Shown piece by piece: positions 55,600-64,000 of a stretch of DNA of 64,000 bases. The stretch is from assembly GCF_014839805.1 (NCBI RefSeq), contig NC_051124.1, forward strand, positions 3,348,001 through 3,412,000, written 5' to 3'. Made by a program: the position numbers and the translations under genes. The first letter of the stretch is position 1; each line of letters starts with the position of its first letter. The notes beneath the pieces are model-generated. The model was not told the origin of the DNA and ran no database searches. It saw only the letters and a program-made list of their open reading frames with translations. The stretch comes from Manduca sexta. Lineage: Eukaryota > Arthropoda > Insecta > Lepidoptera > Sphingidae.

Positions 55600-55699
55600 C
55601 AGTGGCGAAAGGTGAATTTTTTCGAAAGTGAAGCCGACACAAATTGTGTGGACTATATTATATTATATGGAATCCGCTTGTATGGACTATTCGCCACTG
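55600..55699. mobile_element. 100-bp MITE with perfect CAGTGGCGAA TIRs
   Basis: CAGTGGCGAA at the left and TTCGCCACTG at the right are perfect 10-bp inverted ends of a 100-bp element. It is the best preserved of three relatives in the window. Confidence 0.7.
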
Positions 55700-56799
55700 G
55701 TGTATTTTAATCATCAATAGTAACACAGTACACATAAGATTTTACATTTTTCTATCTTATTTTATATTTCTAATTTATGTATGTCTTCACATCTAAAAGT
55801 TTGCAAATATTTTAATGTAATATTCCATATATTTCTATATGAATGTTACGTTTTTATCAGAACTTATTTAGCAATACGGCAACACAGTAGTATGTCATTT
55901 AATATATTAAGATATATCAGAATAATCCACAATGATTAGTGGCACACTGACATTGGTGATTAAACTTACAAAAACATCTGTGCTATAGTAAAATCTGTCT
56001 ATTCTTTTGGTAATAAAGGCAAAAGAAATAACAACCAACAAACATTACATTTCACTAATAGTTTATAAGAAGAAAGTTATATATGTAAAAATAAAGTAGT
56101 ACCCCTTTCTAAGCACATTACGCGCATTAAGGAGTGGTATTGGTATGATCAAAGTTTATATAGAGGAATGCGAAAAATAAAATGTATATTTATATATAGG
56201 TATATGTATATGTGTTTTAAATATATTAAATTCTACGTTCAAATTTTGAATACTGGGCTATCACTAAATATTTCTAAAACTTCTGGATCCTTAGCTCTAC
56301 TGTGTACATAACTCATAAATAAATAAAGAAAGTATTTTAATTGATCCAATTCATAATTCGAATGCAATCATAGATCGAAGCTCAGAGATGCTATCTCTCT
56401 TATTAACAAATTACCACGAGTCACTTATCAAAACGTCATAATCTCTGAACTGATTGCAACAGGGACATGCATTGATTTACACAGATCACGGCCCCCACAC
56501 GATACTGACCGATTTAGATAAAATATTCTATATATTAACATATTTATCTTCACCCCCTTGGAAATGAACAAACGGGAAAACAAACCTTATTCCATTCACA
56601 CAAAGTGGTCCAGTTTTGAATGGAAAGTAACGTAAACTTTGTAGTTTATATGCAAAATGGTTGCCGTGATGAAAATGTCGATACAACAAATAGTGGACCT
56701 GTGTCGCGTTGATTTATAAGTGGAGACCGTATCTGGGACAAATACATGCAAAATGTACTGGAATTAAATTTTATACATAACTGTCTTTAATAGAGTATA
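55700..56799. other. AT-rich intergenic DNA
   Basis: No gene, RNA or named repeat recognised. Confidence 0.5.
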
Positions 56800-57000
56800 T
56801 TGAGTCGGTGGCGTAGTTGTGTTCGGTACGACTGCAGCGATGAGGTCTCGGGTTCGATACCAAAGTTGGGTATTGGGTTTTTCTACTGAGTATCAGCCTG
56901 GAGTCTGAAATTGCCTGATACGGCGATAGTCTCGCTCTCTATCACATGAGATAAAATACACTTCGGAAAGTGGGTGCACCTGTTACGCCTCAGCCTACCC
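56800..57000 (+). repeat. tRNA-derived SINE (family A), plus strand
   Basis: Head GGTGGCGTAGTTGTGTTCGG with box-A-like order, B-box-like GGGTTCGATACC, and the GCCTGATACGGCGATAGTCT tail segment. A tRNA-like head alone recurs near 57770-57830. Confidence 0.8.
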
Positions 57001-57234
57001 ATTGGATAAAAGGCGTGAGTATCTTTAATATGGAGAAAAATATATTTCGATTAGCGTGGCAATGTTTTATTATGTTTTGCCTGAGATTATTGTAAAGGCC
57101 TCCGGGATTATGTAGCTTTTTGTTAATATTTTTTTTAGCTTGGATCAATAGTTTATGTCTCGAGTCGTAAATATCAGGAAATAGTAAATACATTAAGATC
57201 TACAGCTAAAATTATGGTCATATTAAATTTATAT

Positions 57235-57370
57235 TTAAACAGGCCGGCATAATCTTGTCGACTGGCAACGGAATAGGGATTATCATCTCTCGTCAGTTGA
57301 TGCTCTGTCTGGACTCCACTACATCTACCACCAGACGGAGTGGGGTCACATTGTCGGGTCGTATTTTTTT
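57235..57370 (+). repeat. Family D repeat fragment
   Basis: ACAGGCCGGCATAATCTTGT through the TGGGGTCACATTGTC segment. Confidence 0.65.
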
Positions 57371-57444
57371 AACTTTTTTAAAGGAACATTTCTGTCATAC
57401 ATGATTGTTGCGTAACTAAAACCGTTACAGCAGTACAGGCGGCA

Positions 57445-57651
57445 GAAGCTGTCAAAAGAATACGTTTTCCTCACATGCAACATTTTTCATTGATGCTCCG
57501 CTCCTGTTAGTCATAGCGTGAGGTTATATAGCCCATAGCCTTCCTCGATAAATGGGCTATCCAACACTAAAATAATATTTCAATTCGAACCAAAAGTTTC
57601 TGAGATTAGTGCGTTCAAACAAACAAACTATTCTTCATATACTAGTAGAGA
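57445..57651 (-). mobile_element. Helitron 5' fragment with one 123-bp-type unit
   Basis: Minus-strand sequence starting near TCTCTACTAGTATATGAAG, followed by a short GTTT run and a single diverged relative of the 123-bp unit of the Helitron at 48766. The 3' end is not clear. Confidence 0.65.
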
Positions 57652-57892
57652 TATAGATATATAATCTCTTTAATTGTTTCTTCACGCTTTACTAAAAGAC
57701 ACATTGTAGAAAGCAAAGAAAACGTGCGCAGTTTGTTGCGTACAATATTGGTATAACCGATATTATTAAAGCCTCCGTGGTGCAGTGGTGAGTAGTAGGA
57801 AACGAAAGGTAACGAGTTTGATCCGAACAATTATTTTTTAATATTTGATTTGACTCATGTGCAAAGAACAAAATATAAAAGGCCACTCTGTT

Positions 57893-58180
57893 TTTATTGC
57901 TTTGAATGTCATGACAAGCTTACCGTTCGCCTTATGGTAAGCGATACAACCGCCCATAAACAGTAGAAACACCATCCAACACCATGAATTGCAAAGTATT
58001 GTTTGGTATTTCACTGCACTCGCCATCCTGAGACATACGTCTCAGTGATACACTGGCTACAATATTCTTTAAACCCAAATACAAAAGTGACTAAACACTG
58101 CTGCTTGGCGGCAGAAATAGACATTACGGTGGTACCTACCCAGGCGGACTCTCACATATAAGAGACCTACCAGTACCACC
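57893..58180 (-). repeat. Family B repeat, long copy
   Basis: Near-complete copy including the GGCAGAAATAGACATTACGG segment. Confidence 0.8.
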
Positions 58181-59309
58181 ACTCTCTGAATAATTTACAA
58201 GTTTGTAAGAAGCAGTTTTGAAGCCCACTCTCAAAATCCTCCACTTGTAAGCAAGTCATGTTCTTTATTGCATAAGCCTTTCTGTATCCAAACCTTTGCC
58301 TGCTCTTATAATAAATAGCTAATAGCAAAGATGCCTCAAAAATCTTCCTATCTTCTTTACTTACAATTAAATCGTCATCAAATTCTTTTTCAGCTCCAAA
58401 AATTTCCTTCTCTTATAAGTCTACCGATGTTCCGATGACCCGTCAAGGTCAACCGTAGTCGTCATTAAGAAAAATCCGTTGCAATTCTCGCGAGAGTCAA
58501 GTGCGCTGTTTAATTAACCCAGAATATGTTAACCCTGTGATTCCAAGCTCGGACATGCGTCCAATTTAAATAGTATTATTACCCAGCATAGACAAGATAT
58601 TTGGGTATACTGTTGAAAAGTATAGAACTTAAAACATTGCGTTTTTATCCCAAATGATTAATAAAAGAAGAAAAGAAGAAGCTTTTCCTTCTTCCGTTTA
58701 GAAGGAAAATACTTATGTAATTTCTAGAAACTAGTTCAATGGGTCTGGTGGTATGCAATTTAGTATAAAATATAATTCGTGGGAAAATGATACAATTTCT
58801 TTTTATCTTATTTTTTATTGTTTCGTAAAGATTTGTTGAAATATTCACCAACATAACTATTAAATACCTAAGCAGACAAGTACATAAGTACCTACTCACA
58901 CATTTTCTAATATCATTATCTAAAATAGGTATAAATACTGATCTACCAATAACAATGTTTATCCCAATTTATAATACCAAATAGAAAAATTCAATTTCAT
59001 TGTTTATTAAAACATCCTAGTTAAAAAGTCTTGTACCACTTATGACCCGATCCCACTTAAAATCAACGCAAACAATGCAAACTGAATTCAAAACAATAAA
59101 TCGCTTCGTTAAAATCAGACCGCATACACGGGAAACTTCTCGATAATCCACTAATCGATACATCGTTACATCGAGTTATCGAATCGAATAGAATATATTA
59201 ATACGTGAGAAACGTTCGAGTTAGTTTGGAGATGTCTGCCGTTCTAAATCAGTGCAACAATGCGGCTCTAGCTTGCTCCGATTCGCTCCTAGGTGGACGT
59301 TTGATTTGT
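58181..59309. other. Intergenic DNA
   Basis: No supported gene. Confidence 0.5.
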
Positions 59310-59580
59310 GAGGATACTACTGGGACTTTATTGATTTATTTTTGGACACGGCAAAGTGATCATTCTGCACCTGATGATAAACAAATTGGGTTTCAAATAG
59401 AGTGTCCACTGATGAACGATGGGTATTTCAGTCGAAACAATTATGCTGGCCTGTTTGAAGCCGGATATACACAGGCGGATTCCGGACGCGAAACTCTTAC
59501 GCCTCTATGGCGGGATGTAAACCTTTTCTACCGTATTTGCTATGCAAGTGGCAATATACTACCACCAGCATTATTATTTT
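59310..59580 (-). repeat. Family D repeat, diverged
   Basis: Shares AATTATGCTGGCCTGTTTGA and the TATACACAGGCGGATTCCGG region with other family D copies. A 126-codon open frame across it is a by-product. Confidence 0.65.
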
Positions 59581-59794
59581 TATGAACTAGTTCGCTCACT
59601 GTCCATTCAATGGATGGTATTTTAATCAATATTTTTGGATATTTTATTATTTTTGCTCGTTGCTCAAATACTAGACGTCTTTTCAAAAAAAAATATAGCC
59701 TATAATTTTCAGGAACGATAGTTTCACAATATAACGTAAGTGAAAACTTTTCGGAATCAATTAAGCAGTTGTATAAATAATTCTGAAATGTTCA

Positions 59795-60790
59795 GGTATG
59801 AAGGACATCTTAGCTAGGGTAATTACCTAACATTAGGAAACTTAACATCTAACATTTCAGAGTGACAAACACTACGCTGTTCTTTGTAATTTAAGTTTAC
59901 TGGTAATATTAATACTATTAAGGGTTGTCAAGTCTTGCACCAAGCGAGAGCTCGCTCATTTCTTCATTTCTAATAGTAGCTGTTACAGATCTACCTGTTA
60001 CAGGGGATTTATTATTTATTTAAAATTAAAATTAGGGGATATTTATGAGTGTTTCTTAAAATATAGATAAAATAGTTTAAATAAAAATCCTGTCTCATCT
60101 GTCACTTTTGTTTGTCTTAATACTTTCGTTGTATGAAATGTAGACAAAAAAAACAGAAGGCATGGAAAAAATCATAAAATATATCATAAAAACTACTTCG
60201 TAACTAAACTATTTGATAAATACTCTTATATAAAAATTATTGCAGTATTAATGGCCATATCCACGTTAAAACAGTCTCCAGCGGAGACGCGCGGACAGCA
60301 GACATCACAAAGTCCGCTCGGCAGGGCTTATCTCGCACTGCGCATTTCCCGCTGCAACCGCGCCAAGTATGCGTCATTCTGCACACTGCACACTGCACAC
60401 TGCGGCCACAATGATATATTATACTGCCTAGAATAACGGGACTTCGATTGCTTTGATTTTGTATGATTTTATTGGTCTTAGTATATTTTTGATAGCAATA
60501 TGTATATTGTTGGCACATTGTAGTTATCATGTTATGCAGGTGGCAGTTGTGTTAAAGACCTTAATAGGGTTTGGAGCTTACCTTAATGTCGATTTTATGA
60601 GCTCAATGCTAGTGGCTAGTATAACTACTGGACATAATAAGACTTAACATCTCATGTCTTAAGATGGCGAACGTAGTGGAATACCAAACAAAGCTTTGTA
60701 ATTCAAGGTGTTGGATGATGTTTCTACTATTTATGGGCAGTCGTATCCATCAAGCGAACGGCAAGCTTGTCTCGTCATTCCAAGCATGAA
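59795..60790 (+). repeat. Two family B copies around AT-rich spacer
   Basis: A diverged family B copy at about 59795-59975 and a better one at about 60595-60790. Between them is AT-rich DNA and a GC-rich patch near 60275-60415 with three CACACTG-type heptamers. No gene supported. Confidence 0.6.
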
Positions 60791-63700
60791 AAAAAAGATC
60801 ATTAAAGTCCTTTTTAAACGACCTTGAGCTCTTTCATTGGATGCTTGATCGATTTCGGAATGAAGGTATTTTGCGTAATGTTTATTACGACTACTAAACC
60901 ATGCCGATAGGCTTGCCCCCTATCACAACATAGGATGTAATACACCGATGAAAAGTTGGTGTTTAAGTTGCGCCTCTGCTTACCCTTTCAAGGAGGCGTG
61001 AGTGTGTGTTTAAATTAGACGTTTGTAATTATTTACGTTGTCCTTTTTTGTTCTTAATTTGAACTTATTTGATAATCATAGAAGTAGTACTTCATAAATA
61101 TTTAGATTTGTGTTCTTGTCGCGGGCTAAACGATAGCTCAACATCAAAGAGCATGCTCAACATTATTTCCGAGAACGTGGATGAATATGAAATTGCAGGA
61201 ATTCACGGAAGCGGCCCACAGGTGTATTGACACGTACTGTTAAATTCCTAATTTGTACAATACCGCTTTATAACTGTTAGTAGCTGTCATGGTCAATCAA
61301 TTCAAATTCAAAATTATATAAATAAGATCACAATCATCTGTGCAGGACCTAACCAAATCCTGACGAACAAGATTCATATCGCACTTTCATTCTCGCACAG
61401 CCCTTATATAATGCAAAGTTCACACTTGCGCGTGGCGTGTTTCTCACAAAACGGCCATTCGTGCCGGACGTTTAGCATTAAATATATGTTTTACCACCTT
61501 ATAAAGATTGCGTCCGAGATCCGCGCCCGGGGCATGCCGCACGAACCACTTGCCTGGTACGACAGTTCTTGCGCCTTACTTGGGCCGGGAGTGGGGTACG
61601 CGTTTCAGAACGTGTTTATGATAGCTTGAATTTTGGGATGAGATATAAATTTGCAGTTTAAAGTTGCATTTGAAGTGTGTGTAAATGCGTTAGAATGTAG
61701 AAATGATGTGGATTTATTGTTTAAATTTAATATTACGTCTGTAATTTTGTGTGCCGGGATTGCGGTAAACATAACCTGTACCCAGATTTGTTTGATTTTG
61801 AAGCAAGGAGACTATTTTAAGACTTCTTTTATCGTATAACATTTTGCGAAAAATCATACATTTTGATTAATTATTTGGTACTTTCTGGTCTTTATGCATG
61901 CGTTCTGATCATCATAAGGTAAAAATCGAATCGTACGTACTCATATAATTTGTGTTTTTGTTCTGCTCATGCAATGATCCACGAATGACATTTCTTTTCA
62001 ATTTAGGTTACGACTAAGATAAACTTTACTAGGTGTGATATGAAGATTAAAAAGCATAAAATATGTTTTAAGTGCGCTGAATAAATTTAAATAACAGTGC
62101 ATTTCAATATAAAGTTTATTGCATGATTAAATTCAGAATAATGTATCAATGTTTTGAATATGTATGGCTGTTAACCGTGACATTAAAATTATATAAATTA
62201 ATTTGATTGAATATAATTGGTTTGTTGAGTACTTGATACAATTCTTATTGTGCAATAAATAATGCCAAGTGATTCAGAAAAAGGTTATGACAGATATAAG
62301 ATATGTCGTCAGACTACTTCTAATATTAGTGGTTATAATAACTATAATAATATAAGAATAGGATTTAACATCGTTATATATATACTACGTACTAGATTTG
62401 TCGTTCCGACCATTCACTGTGTTCAACTGAATTGAACTGCAAGCCATTCAAACTGACTTTAGTATGGTCAATATTGACAGGTTTCGGTTGTGTATGGAGT
62501 GGCGTTCATGATATAAGAACTCGAGTCTAAATGTAAACCTGGATTTAAATAAAAAATATTAGTCATATATAAGTAAAATTATTGTAGTTTAAGTAAGTAA
62601 ATAGGTTATAACAGTGACGTATTGCTTGCCATTTTATTTCAGATTTTGAACAAATAGTTTATATGGACGATCGTGTCTATAGAATATACGTCAATGGGGA
62701 TTAGGTATTTCAAATAAAACTGACAATAAAATCCACCTTCCAGCTTCATATTTAACCAAGTCTTTTGGTCATATGAGCTCACAAGAAATATTAAATAATT
62801 TTCGTCACCAAGCTCCTGGTCTATGACGTCAGTGCACATACGAGCGCGGCGGTGTGCGCCTGCCCGCGGCCGCCATGTGTGCCTCGTGATGGCCAAGCGC
62901 CGTGACTCCACCAGGAATGTTTATTGGACAGGCCAGGGCTAGCAAAACGCTAACATATTATTGTCACAGTATATGGTACTAGGAAGTTGCCAGACTCCTG
63001 GACTATAGTTGTATGTGTGAATTGATATAGGACATTATGGTAATGTTTTATACTGTTTTTATTATAGCTACAAGCCTTTTAAGAGAATATAATTCTTTCG
63101 TCTATTACATTAGCTTTATGTTTAGGTAAATATATACTTCGAAATGCTTTTGTGGAGCTTTTTTAGATATTCAGTGTACCTTTAGATATTTTCCTTTCAC
63201 ATTAAAGCTATAGATAATTGCTAATTAATAATACAAATGATGCTATTATCAATTTTTTATCGACATATTTTTCGATCACTAACATCCATGGACATTGACG
63301 TATATTCCCTTAGCTTCTATAATAGTAAGTATTGTTAAATAAGTTTTAAGAAATAATTACAGGACAGTGTTTGCATAATATATTGTATTATTTAAAATAT
63401 GCTTTAATCATATTTCTTTTAAATAACAATTGAACAGATTACGTTAATTTATAGACCCATTATCCATAAATAACATATTAATTATTTATATCGTTAAATG
63501 AAATAATAGAAGGATCTAGAACTCTCCGTATTATCTGACTCCTGGTCTACTGCCCCCAATTTCCATATGTGTTCTTGATGATTAAACGTGAGTTTCGCGG
63601 TATGTTGATTGGACAGCTAGTGTCGCCGATATATTTATGTTAAAATTGTATAAGGCGTTCGGAATGCTCACTACAGTCTGGCTCTTAGCCTATAATAAGT

Positions 63701-64000
63701 AGATATTGCAGAGTGGCGTTTAGAGGGTCTAATTTTTTGTAGCATAAGCCTAACAATAAGTTGGTTTGAAATGATTTCAACCAAAAATATTCCTAATTCC
63801 TGTAGAAGCATGGATGCATAGAAGGTATTAAAAGGAAAAGGGGTGAACCAATTAGGAATGGGGATTAAGTTGGCTTCCGTAAATATCTCTCGACACACGA
63901 AACGCAACTTCAAGTTGTTGTCAACATGGTCGGCTGTCTGTGAGGTAACTTTGAATAGTAGATACTATAAATAGATTATTTTGCATATAGCGTATATATA
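60791..64000. other. Intergenic DNA at window end
   Basis: A family A tail fragment lies near 60895-61010. GC-rich patches occur at about 61520-61610 and 62835-62915, the latter with CGCGGCGG and CCCGCGGCCGCCATG-like sequence. These could be exon or promoter fragments of unseen genes, but no splice-consistent coding chain was found. Confidence 0.4.

Noticed and set aside
56800..57000. Functional tRNA gene
   Set aside because: Box-like motifs are present, but no complete cloverleaf was made out and the sequence continues into a dispersed SINE body.
59205..59585. 126-codon plus-strand frame
   Set aside because: It crosses a dispersed family D repeat and resembles translations of other copies, not a conserved protein.
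61411..61629. 72-codon frame in a GC-rich patch
   Set aside because: No recognisable domain or splice partner; kept only as a note on base composition.

Overview
The window is AT-rich animal DNA, most probably from a moth or butterfly. It contains spliced genes with long introns, several tRNA-derived SINE-like families, Helitron fragments with a GC hairpin and a CTAG end, MITEs and long (TA)n runs. Nothing looks bacterial. The species cannot be named from the sequence.

Positions 1-26066 are dominated by a block of about 9.6 kb that occurs twice in direct orientation (1-9630 and 16608-26066). The copies are separated by about 7 kb that includes a 500-base run of N. Each copy carries a tyrosine-recombinase gene on the minus strand. 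In copy 1 I assembled it from four exons (9101-9068, 8191-8121, 7707-7639, 4859-2439) into an 864-residue protein. It has two zinc fingers, a tyrosine-recombinase domain with a recognisable R...K...R...GH...Y set, and a Myb/SANT-like tail. No reverse transcriptase lies nearby, so it is best described as Crypton-like. Intron 3 holds a second, decayed and inverted copy of the same gene (5083-7182, plus strand), which forms a giant inverted repeat. Copy 2 has the same layout, but its main exon is broken by single-base homopolymer differences.

Positions 26067-28723 are repeats. A three-exon SmydA-type MYND/SET gene follows on the plus strand (28724-31757, 555 residues). Converging on it from the minus strand is a seven-exon class A GPCR gene (38633-33506, 416 residues). 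These two are the only ordinary host genes I can support.

Positions 38634-64000 show no convincing gene. They hold SINE-like copies, MITEs and Helitrons. One non-autonomous Helitron (48766-49919) contains six tandem units of exactly 123 bp. A relative with a single unit lies in reverse orientation at about 57445-57651.

The most interesting system is the recombinase element: an intact spliced gene, an internal inverted pseudo-copy with patchy near-identity, and a perfect 8-7-8 inverted site at the edge of the block that resembles a tyrosine-recombinase binding site. Whether the two 9.6 kb blocks are a real segmental duplication or two haplotypes joined across the gap is the main open question.
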